In this document: positions 37,550-49,737 of the stretch, piece by piece
Numbering within the stretch: position 1 is the first letter of the stretch
How the letters are laid out: each line of letters starts with the position of its first letter
Program-made: the position numbers and the translations under genes
Notes under the pieces: model-generated
The model's database searches: none
What the model was told of the DNA's origin: nothing
Seen by the model: only the letters and a program-made list of their open reading frames with translations
From: Hsuehochloa calcarea
Taxonomy: Eukaryota; Streptophyta; Magnoliopsida; Poales; Poaceae
Reading direction: 5' to 3'
Assembly (NCBI GenBank): GCA_036346395.1
Contig: CM070615.1
Location: forward strand, 21,633,282-21,697,281
DNA: 64,000 bases

Positions 37550-39444
37550 TGTGGATATCGTGAGGATATGTGCACGATCTCAGGATGATGAGTCAATTGG
37601 CAATGGCTTTGTTGGTTTGCAAAATCTCGCGTTTTCGGGGTTTGCTTCATCTTTGTCGGACCACAAAGTGGTGGCGTTGTCTAGGCGGTCAGACCGCCCG
37701 TGGGACGGTCGGACCGGCAGTGGTGGCCGGTCGGACCGGCCTGACCTAAAAATGGATTTTGGGGCTAATCCAAAAATAGATTGTGTAGGCAAGTGAGGGG
37801 AGTCTCCTGGATGTGGTCCCATCATTTTGGAGCTCCCATCAAAAGTTCTATTCGTTTGAAATTTCCGGAAGGTTTGAATTTCACGCTGAATTTTGTCTAA
37901 GTCTTTTGACCGTCGACCGCCGTTGTGGGAGCGGTCCGACCGGCCTGAAATCGGTCGGACCGGCCTTGTGGGGCGGTCAGACCGGCAGTGACTTGGAGGT
38001 TAACCAAGTTTGCATTGAGATGATTTTGATCGTGTTTATTGTATGAACTTCAATGCTTTATTGATGTATATTGCATTGCGGAGCTAACGTGGGTCAAGTT
38101 GTGAAGAACTTGTTCCCGGAAACGGTTTGTTTGTCTATTGTGCGGTGGCTTGCGTGTCAGCGGCGTCAGCGGTGAGTGGATCGGGACTACGCTTGGAGAG
38201 CCGAGGTCCAGAACGATCAGGGATACCGGGTGAGGTCGTGTGACACAAGCAAGGTGCAGGATGGGCAAGATGGATCGAACGGGTGTTTTGGAACAGCTGG
38301 TTGGATCAGGCGGTGCGGATATCGGTGCGAGTCTCTGGGAGGTTCCGATGGGATTCGGACAAGAGAGGCTTGGCGACGCGATGAGAACCGCTGATCAACC
38401 TACACGTGGTGAACCAGGCGATTGCTTCAATAGTTATGTGTGTGTGGGTCCCATGTGTAAGTGACCCCAAAAGTGGAACCCTAGTCCTCTCCTATAAATA
38501 GAAGGGGGGAGATGTAAAACCCTCTTGAGGCATTCATTTGGTTTCCCCCTTGCCTTTTCTAGGGTTAGGGTTTGGAGAGGAAGAGAGGGAGAGATTATGT
38601 GCTCCTTGGGTGAGCTCTTGTCCTCCTTGTTGGAGTGGCTTTGTAAGCATCTTGTGAGATCAATCAATCTTGTGATGCTTGCTTGAGAGATCATTTGTCT
38701 CCTCTTTGTGTTCTTCTCTCATTTGGATGAATTTGGTGCTTCCTTGATTCAAGAGTTTATGGTTGGTCTCTTGACCCATTTTGTCTTGCTTTGATGTGTG
38801 GGAATTCTACTAGAATCATCTAGACCATCAACCCCCACAAGCAAGTCTTGAATCAAAGATTTTCATATTTCTAGGGTTTGTGCACTTCTTTGTTAAACCC
38901 TTGAGAGATCGATTCTGCGAAGTGGATCTGAAGGATCGTCGCTAGAAATAGGTCTCCAATATCATTAGGAAGGTGTGCTCGAAATTTGGTCAAGTTTCAT
39001 TGGGTGAATCAAAAGTTGGATCAAATTTTGTTTTGGATTTGGGTAGGATTTTTGATCTTCGGACTCTACCGTCCGACAGGTGTATCAACGGCGGTCCGAC
39101 CGCCAGTATATTCGGACCAGCATTGCGCAAGTCGAACCGTTGTCCACCGTCCGACCGCCAGATTAGTTGCTTGGTCGGATCATTGGTTGACCGTCGGTCC
39201 GATTACTTTGTGGTAGCTTGATCGACCGCTGTGCCTGAATCAACCCTTTGAGATTAAGTCTCCACATTTGTGTCGTGTGGTTGTCGGGGTTTGTCAAATT
39301 CAGCACAAGGCTTCCGCTCTGTGCTTACTGATCTTCTTAGCTTTCATAGCTAAAGGAGTAAAGTTCGTGTTGAATTTGCTTTAGGCGAGAAAGTTGTGAA
39401 AGCGCCTATTCACCCCCCCCCCTAGTCGCCTTTCCGGTCCTACA
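37550..39444 (+). mobile_element. 5' LTR of Sirevirus-like element
   Basis: TGTGGATATCGTGAGG...GCCTTTCCGGTCCTACA. It is nearly identical to 52238-54133 over most of its length. Differences cluster in the palindromic GGTCGGACCG segments (37680-37745, 37905-37985, 39060-39235). Confidence 0.97.
38493..38500 (+). promoter_or_regulatory. TATA box of Sirevirus 5' LTR
   Basis: TATAAATA about 940 bp into the LTR. It is conserved in the 3' LTR (53184) and the solo LTR (31794). Confidence 0.6.
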
Positions 39445-39446
39445 AG

Positions 39447-39457
39447 TGGTATCGAGC
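39447..39457 (+). promoter_or_regulatory. primer-binding site of Sirevirus-like element
   Basis: TGGTATCGAGC two bases after the LTR end: the tRNA-Met primer motif TGGTATCAGAGC with one base missing. It may be a defective or variant site. Confidence 0.75.
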
Positions 39458-39491
39458 GGTTAGCTCTTTTCTATAGATCTTAACCTGGTCT

Positions 39492-41080
39492 TTGGAGCCA
39501 TGGCGATGGCGATATTCAATCGGGCCACATGTTTTTAATGGAGTTGATTTTGCTTACTGGAAGGCCCGAATGGAGGCCTACATCGAGGCTCAAGGGCACG
39601 CGATTTGGCTTAAGGTGAAAAACCCTTATGTCGTGCCAGCTGATGACAATTTGATCACTCCAGATGTGGAGAACAACAGCAGGGCTCAGAATTTTTTGAT
39701 TCAAGGCCTTAGTCGATCGGAGTTTGAGCGTGTTGCTAATTTGCTGTCTGCTCATGAGATCTGGCGGACTCTTTGTGATTATCAAGAGGGGTCCACTGCG
39801 ATCAAGGAAGTGAGACAGAACCAGCTTAAGAAAGCATACTCCAAGATCGAGCAAAGACCTGGTGAATCTTTAGATGAGCTGTGGAGGAGATTTTCTAAAA
39901 TTCTTCATGATCTCTGCGCTGTTGATCTTGTCTTTTCAGAGTCTGAAAATGCACGCCAGCTCTTGGGTGCTTTGGATGTGAAGGTCTGGGGGATGAAGAT
40001 CACTGCCATCAATGACAACACTGTCATGAGTGAGCTTACCATGGATAAGCTTTACTCAAGGTTGAAGACGCATGAGATTGATTTTATCTCGCGTCTCCCC
40101 ACGACAGAGCCGATGGCTTTAGTGGTTGACAACTCTAAGGGTAGATATGCTGATTCTTTTAATGTTAGCTCATCTGGATTTTCTTTGTCGGCTTTGCATT
40201 CTTTGAGCGATGAGCAACTTGAGAGACTACCCGAGGATGACTTAGCCCTCCTATCCACAAAATTCACGAGAGCCTGCAATAATGTGAGGAATAAGAGGAG
40301 AGGTGGACCTATCACATGCTTTGAATGTGGTGAGCCAAACCACATTCGCTCTAGATGCCCCAAGCTGAAGGGCAAGGAGGAGAAGGAGTCACAAAGGCAT
40401 TCTCAAGCGAGGGATGCTAAGTCCAAGAAGACAAACTATCGCAAGTTTGTCAGCCGAGTCCTTGAAGCTCTAGAGGATGTGAGCATGGAAGATGTGGACT
40501 CGGAGACGGAGGACGACAAGAGTGACTCCGTGGCAAGAAGAAGGCACGTGATTTCACGGCATGTGCTTTATGGCTAAGAACGACCACGAGCAGCTACTCC
40601 TCCAACAAATGAGGATCCTTTTAGTGATCCCGATGAGGTATGCCCTTCACTTCCTGACATGAAAAGGGCTTTGGTGCTTGCCGAACAAAAATTGCATAAG
40701 CAAGCTAAATTGATTAAGAAACAGGATACTATGATTGATAATTTGAACCTAGAAGTGGTTAGGCTCAAATCCATTAATCCTGATGATTTCTGTGATTCAT
40801 GCTCTAGCTTGCTTAATGAATTATCAAGCTTGAATAATGCTCATTCCTCTGTTGAAGAACAATTGAAAAATGCTCTTTCTGAACTAGAATCTCTCAAGTC
40901 TAGTTCTGTTTGCATGAATGCCATTCCGCTTGATGTGACTACTTTAGAAGCTATTCCGTTAACTTGCTCAAACTGTGCTTTGCTAGAATTAAAACTGGAT
41001 AGCTCTTTGAAAGAATTGCAAAAATTTGATGCTAGTCACACTTGTTCTCATTGTAAGAATAATCGAATTAAAATGCAAGA
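39492..41080 (+). pseudogene. Sirevirus gag, first part (UBN2-type domain, zinc knuckle, coiled coil)
   Basis: The frame opens at 39492. It includes NGVDFAYWKARMEAYI (start of the copia-type gag fold), a UBN2-like core at about residues 60-200, and a CX2CX4HX4C zinc knuckle (C276, C279, H284, C289; CFECGEPNHIRSRC). A TAA stop lies at 40575-40577, but the same frame continues (residues PSLPDMKRALVLAEQKL near 40640-40690) into a Leu/Lys-rich coiled-coil-like segment up to 41080, where element A is inserted. Gag would form the particle and bind RNA. Sequence near the TAA may contain paired small indels. Confidence 0.85.
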
Positions 41081-42542
41081 TGTAATACTCTGAAAAATAA
41101 TATTAATATTAATAATAACGTCTTAAGGGTCGGAGCGTAATTAATCGAATAGTATACATAAAAAACGTCTTTAAGGGCCTGTGTGCAATTAAATAAAATA
41201 GTACATATAAAAATAGAATTTCAGAATTTTTAAGAGCTATATAAATAGATTTGTGGGAATTCTAGAAAACCCTAGCCATTTTCTTTGTTTTCTTTTTTTT
41301 CCATCCGCCGCCGCCGTCAGTTTTTTTCCAACCAATTTCCTGCGCGCGGCCGAGCGTTGCCGAGCCCACGCGCGTGGAGTGCTACGCCTAATCTGCCGAA
41401 GCGAAGCGATCTTGTCTGCGCTTGGCTGGGCGCTGCTTGTATTTGTTGTCTTCTCTGCTGCCGCGTGCACGCCGAGCCAAGCCAGCGACCAACCTTCCTG
41501 CCCTCAATCAAGTAAGCAGCCGGTTGATTCGGTAGGTGAGATTAGTGGTATGTGTTAATTTAGTTTACTGCTATGATCTAGTATCGCGGCTTACTTTTTG
41601 TGTTTGGCTAAGTCTAGTTAACCAATGGGAGATGACACTCCTGCATGCACGCAGACTAGAGTGTTTGGTCGGAACATTAAGGAAAATTAATATGATGTTT
41701 GTAGTCGGAGATATCATTTAATAGATCCGTTTAGCCTGCTGTCCGTTGTACGATTTATTTGGGTATCTTAATGGCAAATTTTGGAAAGGTCATCTACTAA
41801 TTAATTGTAGATAATATCGATAGCTTTCTTTAGCATATTTTATCATGTCGATCGGACAAGTAGAATTCGAGTTATGTTTTTCGGAAGGCTGCTGTCCTTG
41901 TGGTTGTCGTTATTCGGCGCTGTTTTGGTAGACTGTAGATTAAAAATAGTAAATAGACTAATTAGAGTTTTTGATCTACTTGAAAGTTGTAGATAATTGT
42001 CCAATGGTTCTGTAGAATCTGAGAACGCGAATTTTGGTTGAGTAAAACAAAAGTTATGAATTTAGTAAGACTGCTGTTCCGAAGCGGACAGATCGGTTTT
42101 CTGGGCTAAATACGGAGGGTTAGATGATTTAATTAGAAGTCTTTGTAATCTAATAAAATGTGGAGAATTTTATGAAGAATCCAGAATAGGGTGGTTTGTG
42201 GTGATCGGACTTTCGAGTCAAAAGTTACGTTCGTTGGAGTGCCTAGACAGTAACGGGTAACTATTCGGTACCGACGTAACGTGGTATATTTGGGGACGTG
42301 TAGGAGCGATGTTGATTGATTGCTATTCTTGTTGCTGTAAATTGTATTGAAGTTTGTGTATTTAATATAGGAGAGGCGTCGTGCTTGTTGCCGTCTGCTA
42401 GCCAAATTGTGCGTCGCAACTAGTAAAGGCAAGTGCATGGTAGACAGCGATCAATGATGATCACTGTGGTTCCTTATCTTCTATTACCATTATTGTTGTG
42501 CTTTTATTTCGTTTAATTGCAAACAAGGAATTGGCATGGTTA
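41081..42542 (+). mobile_element. 5' LTR of element A, 3' end deleted
   Basis: It aligns with 47474-48928 of the 3' LTR from the first base to TTGGCATGGTTA. The remaining ~800 bp of LTR and the primer site are absent. Because the outer TSD is intact, this deletion happened after insertion. Confidence 0.95.
41238..41247 (+). promoter_or_regulatory. TATA box of A 5' LTR
   Basis: TATATAAATA, repeated at 47631-47640 in the 3' LTR. Confidence 0.6.
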
Positions 42543-42713
42543 GTAAATCAACTAAAATTTGCTAATGGTTAACTAACCTAAAATTTGACACACTAGTGCA
42601 CGATGAGGTTAGAGAGAGTGCGAATATAGTTTTACGCTTAGTTATGTTGTTCATTGATGGATGAGTTTATTTTGATCTTTGAACTCATTGTGTATTGTTG
42701 ATTGTGGTTGATA
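42543..42713 (+). other. unassigned leader between truncated LTR and gag of A
   Basis: About 170 bp of AT-rich sequence with no primer site; it is not part of the 3' LTR. Probably the remaining 5' untranslated leader. Confidence 0.4.
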
Positions 42714-43800
42714 GCTATGCCGGGGGTAGAGGGCGTGGTCGTGGTGGCGCGATGGTGGAGAGTCGGGGCGCGCACGAGGGTCAGTGGAGCCACCTCTGTG
42801 TGCAGGAGTCGATGGTGAGGGGTTCTTTGTTGACCGCCTCGGTTGGGGCCCAAGATGAGACCCCGCTTTCTTTGAGAGAGTTGGTGGGAGAGATTCGTGC
42901 CCTTCGTCAGCGGTAGCGCAGCCATTCTCTTCGCGGCATCTGTTGTTGCTCTGTCGCACATCCACCGGTTCTGAGGCGCGATGTCACCGAGTGGATGGGG
43001 TTGAGGTTGGATCCGTTTGTGGTCGGGCACACCGGTCGAGCGGTGGATGGTTGCGTTACATGGAGAGGCGGTTTGGAGCTTTGGAGATGTCTTCACCTCG
43101 GAGGGTCCGTTTGTAGCCTTCGGTGAAAGGGCAGCGGATATTTGGTGGGAGGCGTGTTGTCTTGAGGACCGCCACTCAAGGGCGATCACTTGGGAGGATT
43201 TTGTAGATCAGTTCAAGGGAAGTTCTACCCTACTCATTTGTTGAGAAGATGGAGGTTGCCTTGGCGACCTTTGCTCGGGGAAGAGGTCTATTCTTGAGTA
43301 TGAGGTGAGTTCAACAACTTGGTTCGCTTTGTTCCTTGATGTGACGATGATCTTCGAAGGCCAAGAGGTTCCGTCTGGGTCTCAATTCGAGTCTGACATG
43401 TGTTGGGAGCTACTCCACTCTGTGACTCTGACTCTGTTGTGGAGCAAGCTAGGGGCATGGAGTTGGAGATCACCTCACAAAGGCGACAAGCCTCTGGTGG
43501 GTCGGTAGTTTTGGTGGTGACGGAAGAGGAGCTCTAGTGAGGAAGTGGAGTGCGTTCGTGACACCTTTCAAGAAATTCAAGGAGGACCGCATCTTTCGTG
43601 TCTAGCGATCGAGGCCGTTCCTTCTTGGCCTCGTCCTTTGCAGTACTCGGCTCTTCGTCTGTCCCGAGGCGGGGCATGCTTTGCTTTAAGTGCGGTGATG
43701 GACACCACTGCTGAGTGCTCTTGGGCGAGTGATTGCCGTCGGTGTGGCCGCCATCGTCACAAGGAGCGGTGTGTCGCGAGAACCCGCTAAGCGTGATCAA
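42714..43800 (+). pseudogene. gag of element A (frameshifted)
   Basis: It starts near MPGVEGVGRG (42714), with a Gly/Arg-rich opening. The core gag segment is at 43100-43240 (WWEACCLEDRHSRAITWEDF, a common gypsy gag motif). It ends with zinc-knuckle remnants near 43678-43775: CFKCGDGHH in one frame and CRRCGRHRHKERC in another. The frame changes at least three times. It would have been the RNA-binding particle protein. Confidence 0.8.
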
Positions 43801-44079
43801 GTGGGAGCTCTGTGCCATCTTCTTCTTGATGGGTCTGCTCGAGGATCTTTCCGGATGATGATCGCTCCTCGGTACGCCATTTCCTTGACTTAGGCGCCTC
43901 GGTAGGGTACTCGGCGGCCGCCACCTTCACACCGCCGAGGTGCACGACCGCTTTACCGCACCGCCACACAGCCAGATTGTTGGGGCTCGCCGCCGCCCGC
44001 CGTCGTCTTCTTCGCCATGGCGCCACAGGAGTACGCTATGCCCACAATGAGTCCGCGGTCGTCTGACGTGGTGGCAGTA

Positions 44080-44390
44080 CCTTGCTTGTGGATTCGTTTG
44101 ATGCTTTAGTCCTTTTTGATTCGGGGCTACCTTTTCGTTTGTCTCAACGGCGTTTGCTAGGAGAGCGAACTTGAGTATCTGATGGATTTCTCGATCGGTG
44201 TTGGTTAGTTCTCACAGGGGTATTATTGCTAGTTCTCTTGTTTGTCACGGGTGTTCTATTGTCATTGATGGAGAGAAGTTCACGGCGAATTTGATAGTTA
44301 TTCAAATGGAGCCGTTCGACGTTATCTTGGGTATGGATTGGTTGCACTCTTATCGAGCCGTGATATCTTGTTTACGTAGAGCGGTCTGAT
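44080..44390 (+). pseudogene. protease of element A (remnant)
   Basis: LVLFDSG at about 44110-44130 gives the retroviral-type aspartic protease D-S-G active-site motif. Downstream, EPFDVILGMDWLHSYRAVIS (about 44310-44365) is the conserved end of gypsy protease. The intervening frame is disrupted. Confidence 0.8.
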
Positions 44391-44559
44391 GCAGACCTCG
44401 CCCGCAGGGAGACTTTGACTTTTCAGGGGAGTGCGCCTCCGCGCTCTCTTTCAATGTTGGTCGGACTGTTCCCGGGTCAGCGTGCAGTGAAAACTGGTCT
44501 TCTTTTAGCTCTTGCTGAGAAACCGAGTGTGGCCGCAGATTGAGGAGATTCGGTGGTTA

Positions 44560-45440
44560 GTGAATACCGGATGTGTTTCCTACCGAGCTTACGGGCTTGC
44601 CACCTGCGCGAAACGTGGAGTTTCGCATTGATCTTGTTCCGGGTACTCGTCCTATCTCGATGTCTCCATATCGTTTAGCACGTAAGTTTCAGGACGAGTT
44701 GAAGAAGCAATTGGATGATTTGTTGGCTAAAGGTTTGATCAGGCGTAGCGTATCGCCGTGGGGAGCTCCTGTTCTATTCACTGAGAAGAAGGATGGGAGT
44801 TGGCGCATGTGTATTGATTATCGTGCGCTTAATGCAGTCACAATCAAGAACAAATATCCATTGCCCGCATTGAGGACTTGTTTGATCGGTTGAATGGAGC
44901 TCAAGTGTTCTCCAAGATTGATCTCGATCGGTATAATCAAATCCGAGTGCGTGAGCGAGATGTAGAAAGGCCGCTTTCTCCACGGTATGGGCATTATGAA
45001 TATAAAGTTATGTCTTTTGGATTGACTAATGCACTGCCATTTTATGGAGACCATGAACAACATGTTGCACGAGTATCTAGATGACTTCGTGGTGGTGTTC
45101 ATTGATGATATTCTTATCTATTCCAAGACCAATGAGGATCATGGCGTCATTTGAGGTCGGTTTTAGATACTTTGAGATAGCACAAGTTCTATGCTAAGTT
45201 GAAGAAGTGTGAGTTCGGATTTGAAGTGGGTTTTCTGGGTCATGTGATTAACCCTCAGGGCATTGCTGTTGATCCTAGTAAGGTCTCCACAGTGGTGGAA
45301 TGGAAGAGGCCGACTAGTGTGAAGGAGGTGAGGAGTTTCTTGGGATTGGCTGGATATTATCGGCGTTTTGTGCGAGATTTCTCTATCATTGCCAAACCGA
45401 TGTCTCGGCTTACTCAAAAGGTGTGAGATTCGGTGGGTGA
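44560..45440 (+). pseudogene. reverse transcriptase of element A (remnant)
   Basis: Motifs in order: [58 protein letters not shown], then (after a frameshift near 44880) QVFSKIDL, then VFIDDILIYSK near 45090-45125, and [15 protein letters not shown] with [19 protein letters not shown]. The Asp pair of the active site is preserved as FIDD. Several frameshifts lie between the blocks. It is clearly related to but distinct from the B RT. Confidence 0.9.
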
Positions 45441-45900
45441 TGAGTGTGGCGCGGTTTACGCATTTTGAAGGACAAAGTTGGTGACCTCTCCTATTCTCAC
45501 TCTTCCCGAGCGAGGAAGCGATTCACGATCTTTTGGATCGTCTCGAGTGGGTCTTGGTGTGTTCTCATGCAAGACGGTAAGGTGATTGCTTATGCGTCGA
45601 GACAGTTAAAGAAGCACGAGCAGAATTATCCCACTCATGATCTGGAGTTGGCTGCGGTTGTTTTTGCTCTCAAGATTTGGAGGCATTATCTATACGGGGG
45701 GGAGCCTTGTGATATTTTCACATATCACAAGAGTCTCAAGTATATCTTCACTCAGAAGGATCTGAATTTGAGGCAAAGGAGGTGGTTGGAGTTGATCAAG
45801 GACTACGATCTTACTATTCAGTATCATCCAGGCAAGGCCAATGTTGTTGCAGATGCTCTTAGTCGCAAGGCGACTCCTGCTACTCTAGATTGCCTCATTG
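45441..45900 (+). pseudogene. RNase H of element A
   Basis: [38 protein letters not shown] and [16 protein letters not shown] mark a gypsy RNase H domain and its end. The N-terminal Asp region is distorted by a frameshift (about 45480-45545). Confidence 0.85.
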
Positions 45901-47000
45901 CTGATTTTGATCGCATGGGAATATCTTATTGTTATGCCGGCACGACACATGTTGAGACACAGTTGATTCTTGAGTCAGCTATTCCAGACCGTGTGCGGGA
46001 AGCACAACAGAGTGACCGGTTACTACAGGAGGTTAGGAAGCGTCTGGATGAGGGCAAAGAGGGTGACTTTAGTATGGACGATTCTGGTACTTTGAGGTTT
46101 AAAGGCCGCCTTTGCGTGCCACAAAAGGCAGAGGTCAAAGATGATATCTTAAGGGAGGCACATCGCACTCCGTACACTATTCATCCTGGTGAGACTAAGA
46201 TGTATCGAGATTTGAAACAGAATTTTTGGTGGAAAAGAATGAAGGTGGATATTGCTAACTATGTGGCTTCTTGTGGTGTTTGTCAGCAAGTGAAAGCTGA
46301 GCACAAGCGTCCCGCGAGGTTGTTGCAACCTTTGGAGGTACCCCAGTGGCCTTGGGATGATATCTCTATGGACTTTGTGTTGGCGTTGCCTCGTTACGCG
46401 AGGAAGGATGCGATTTGGGTAGTGGTGGATCGATTCAAGTCTGCACACTTCATCCCTATTCGCACGACAAATTCAATGAGTGATCTAGCTCCTATTTATG
46501 TGCGTGAAATAGTAAGGCGCATGGTGTGCCAAAGACCATCATTTACAGCGAGGACGCCAAGTTTGTCTCAAGTTCGGGAGAGTCTGCGAGTGCATTGGGC
46601 ACAGCTCCGCCTTAGTCTGACGTTTCACCCATGCAGACAGATGGGCGATCGAGGCGGACTATTCGGACTTTGGAGGATATGTTGCGATCTTGTGTTTTGT
46701 CTTGGAAGGGTAGTTGGGAGGACCGATTGCCACTTGCGAGTTTGCTTATAATAATAGTTACCATTCGATATTAGAGCGCGCCATTTGAGGTTCTCTATGG
46801 GCGGAAGTGCAGATCGCCGCTTTGTTGGGATGCGATTGGAGAGAAGGCGATTTTGGGTCGGGACCGATTGAAGACCGTTGGCGTGTGGCCATAGTGAGGC
46901 GAGAATCATTAGCAGCTCGGAGCGCATGAAAAGTTATCTTGATTTGAGGAGGCGTGACTTGGGTTTGCGGTGGGTGACGGTGCTCTTGAGTGTCTCCCAC
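45901..47000 (+). pseudogene. integrase of element A
   Basis: The zinc-binding region includes [18 protein letters not shown] and [14 protein letters not shown]. The catalytic core begins [20 protein letters not shown] (first Asp near 46372). The frame is then lost near 46530, before the second Asp and the Glu. Fragments such as YNNSYHS-like and [14 protein letters not shown] segments (46745-46820) survive in other frames. It cannot be functional. Confidence 0.85.
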
Positions 47001-47039
47001 TAAGAGCATTGTTCGGTTCGGTACCAAAGGGAAGCTTAG

Positions 47040-47400
47040 CCCGAGTACGTTGGACCGTTCCCGATTATTGCAAGAATTGGGAAGTTAGCCTACCGCTTGG
47101 ACCTTCCCGAGTCCATGCGTGGGGTTCATAATGTGTTTCACGCCTCGATCTTTGAGAAAGTTTTGAGAGATCCAGAGCATAAGATTTCATTAGAGCCGAC
47201 TATTGAGCAAGACCTCACGGTTGAGTCGCGTCCGTGGCGCGATACGGAGAGGTCGGGCGAGTCTTTGAGGCACAAGGCGTTGGTATCGTCAAGGTCTTTG
47301 TGGGCGATCATCCGAGAGAGGCGACTTGGGAGTTGGAGTCTCGCATGCGCGAGCAAGACGGAGTTGTTCACGTCTGTGCGTGTTGTTTTATTGTTTAATT
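47040..47400 (+). pseudogene. C-terminal tail of element A pol (chromodomain-like)
   Basis: LPESMRGVHNVFHASIFEK is the typical integrase C-terminus. After a frameshift another frame reads GDHPREATWELESRMREQ (about 47305-47360), the EATWE motif of the chromovirus tail. The same motif is in B (35500) and F (57005). Confidence 0.8.
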
Positions 47401-47460
47401 TCAGCAGTGTAGTTTTTATTTGAGTAGCACGGCGATTAGAATTCGGGGTCGAATTCTGTT

Positions 47461-47473
47461 AAGGGGGGTAGAA
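47461..47473 (+). promoter_or_regulatory. polypurine tract of element A
   Basis: AAGGGGGGTAGAA directly before the 3' LTR. The preceding GAATTCTGTT is also conserved in element F (57141). Confidence 0.85.
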
Positions 47474-47630
47474 TGTAATACTCTGAAAAATAATATTAAT
47501 ATTAATAATAACGTCTTAAGGGTCGGAGCGTAATTAATCGAATAGTATACATAAAAAACGTCTTTAAGGGCCTGTGTGCAATTAAATAAAATAGTACATA
47601 TAAAAATAGAATTTCAGAATTTTTAAGAGC

Positions 47631-47640
47631 TATATAAATA
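47631..47640 (+). promoter_or_regulatory. TATA box of A 3' LTR
   Basis: TATATAAATA, identical to the 5' LTR copy. Confidence 0.55.
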
Positions 47641-49091
47641 GATTTGTGGGAATTCTAGAAAACCCTAGCCATTTTCTTTGTTTTCTTTTTTTTCCATCCG
47701 CCGCATGTCGGTTTTCCAACCAATTTCTGCCTTGTAGAAGCGTTGCCGAGCCCACGCGCGTGGAGTGCTACGCCGCCCAATCTGCCGAGCGAGCGATCTG
47801 CTGCGCTGCGCCGCTGGACGCCTGCGCGCTATTGTCTTCTCTGCTGCCGCGTGCACGCCGAGCCAAGCCAGCGACCAACCTTCCTGCCCTCAATCAAGTA
47901 AGCAGCCGGTTGATTAGGTAGGTGAGATTAGTGGTATGTGTTAATTTCGTTTACTGCTATGATCTAGTATCGCGGCTTACTTTTTGTGTTCGGCTAAGTC
48001 TAGTTAACCAATGGAAGATGACACTCCTGCATGCACGCAGACTAGAGTGTTTGGTCGGAACATTAAGGAAAATTAATATGATGTTTGTAGTCGGAGATAT
48101 CATTTAATAGATCCGTTTAGCCTGCTGTCCGTTGTACGATTTATTCGGGTATCTTAATGGCAAATTTTGGAAAGGTCATCTACTAGTTAATTGTAGATAA
48201 TATCGATAGCTTTCTTTAGCATATTTTATCATGTCGATCGGACAAGTAGAATTCGAGTTATGTTTTTCGGAAGGCTGCTGTCCTTGTGGTTGTTGTTATT
48301 CGGCGCTGTTTTGGTAGACTGTAGATTAAAAATAGTAAATAGACTAATTAGAGTTTTTGATCTACTTGAAAGTTGTAGATAATTGTCCAATGGTTCTGTA
48401 GAATCTGAGAACGCGAATTTTGGTTGAGTAAAACAAAAGTTATGAATTTAGTAAGACTGCTGTTCCGAAGCGGACAGATCGGTTTTCTGGGCTAAATACG
48501 GAGGGTTAGATGATTTAATTAGAAGTCTTTGTAATCTAAGAAAATGTGGAGAATTTTATGAAGAATCCAGAATGGGGTGGTTTGTGGTGATCGGACTTTC
48601 GAGTCAAAAGTTACGTTCGTTGGAGTGCCTAGACAGTAACGGGTAACTATTCGGTACCGACGTAACGTGGTATATTTGGGGACGTGTAGGAGCGATGTCG
48701 ATTGATTGCTATTCTTGTTGCTGTAAATTGTATTGAAGTTTGTGTATTTAATATAGGAGAGGCGTCGTGCTTGTTGCCGTCTGCTAGCCAAATTGTGCGT
48801 CGCAACTAGTAAAGGCAAGTGCATGGTAGACAGCGATCAATGATGATCACTGTGGTTCCTTATCTTCTATTACCATTATTGTTGTGCTTTTATTTCGTTT
48901 AATTGCAAACAAGGAATTGGCATGGTTATATCTTTGTTGATAAACATGATGAAAAGTTGGATAAGATGTTTATGATGGAGTTTGCATGTTTGCATTCATA
49001 AGCATCATTGCATATGAGCAGGTGATCATGAATGATCACAACTCCACGGGAGTGGAGGAGGTCCCCGATCCTTATAGAGGAACGGGCTTGA

Positions 49092-49119
49092 GAGTGAATG
49101 TTGTCGCGAGCATTCACTC
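49092..49119 (+). other. stem-loop in A 3' LTR
   Basis: GAGTGAATGTT pairs with AGCATTCACTC (11 pairs, one of them G-T) around the loop GTCGCG. Element F has the same loop and a stem with compensating changes (58767-58790). Confidence 0.85.
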
Positions 49120-49737
49120 ACGCTATCTGATATCTGTGAAAGAAGTGCATGTGGACATGTAGATTAGAGTTGCATTCATAAATGAGATAAATGTGTGTTA
49201 AACAAAGGGAAGGTAACAAAGATGAGAATATTAATAGAAGTGCATGTGATGATAATGAAGTTATTGAATCTTTGTTGATTTATTGTTGTTCGTTGTATAT
49301 TGATGTGTTTCTTTGAGTCGTGGACTCACCCTTGCTCTATTGTTGTCTTTAGGTGATCTTGAGGATCACGTGGCGAGAGCGAGTAGAGCACATGGACAAC
49401 ACATGATCATTTGCCATAAGAATCTTTTCATTCACAAATTGGTTTACTCTAGAACATGTTAGAGGTTGAATAAAGTTTAGGACATCGTTTGGACTAGACT
49501 ATTTGCTTTATTAATTTGGATTCATTGGTTGATGCTATTTTGGACTGTTTACCTGGTTTTATTCCACTTGATTATTTATTATCGCTTGATCCATAATTAT
49601 GCATGTTCGTTTGTGATCCTTGGATATGTTTATTGATGATTTCTTGATGTAGTTTTATAGTGTGTCGATAATTATTAGTAAAGAGAGTAGTGTGGTGGCA
49701 TTCTAGGCTCAGTGTTGGGCTGGGGTGTTACACAAGA

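Larger units (their letters stand above)
41081..49732 (+). mobile_element. Ty3/gypsy element A, TSD CAAGA, inserted in the Sirevirus gag
   Basis: It begins TGTAATACTCTG at 41081 and ends GGGGTGTTACA at 49732. CAAGA flanks it at 41076-41080 and 49733-49737. The order of domains (gag, protease, RT, RNase H, integrase, C-terminal tail) is that of a plant Ty3/gypsy chromovirus-like element. All genes are broken by frameshifts and stops. The 5' LTR has lost its 3' end. Its two LTR portions are highly similar where both exist. Confidence 0.95.
47474..49732 (+). mobile_element. 3' LTR of element A (2.26 kb)
   Basis: TGTAATACTCTG...GGGCTGGGGTGTTACA. TATA box at 47631-47640. It is the complete LTR of the element and the reference for the truncated 5' copy. 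It shares ends and stem-loop position with E, F and H. Confidence 0.96.

Noticed and set aside
31061..39235. Clusters of GGTCGGACCG repeats suggesting a CRISPR-like or satellite array
   Set aside because: Spacing is irregular and they lie at matching places in all three Sirevirus LTRs; they are LTR palindromes.
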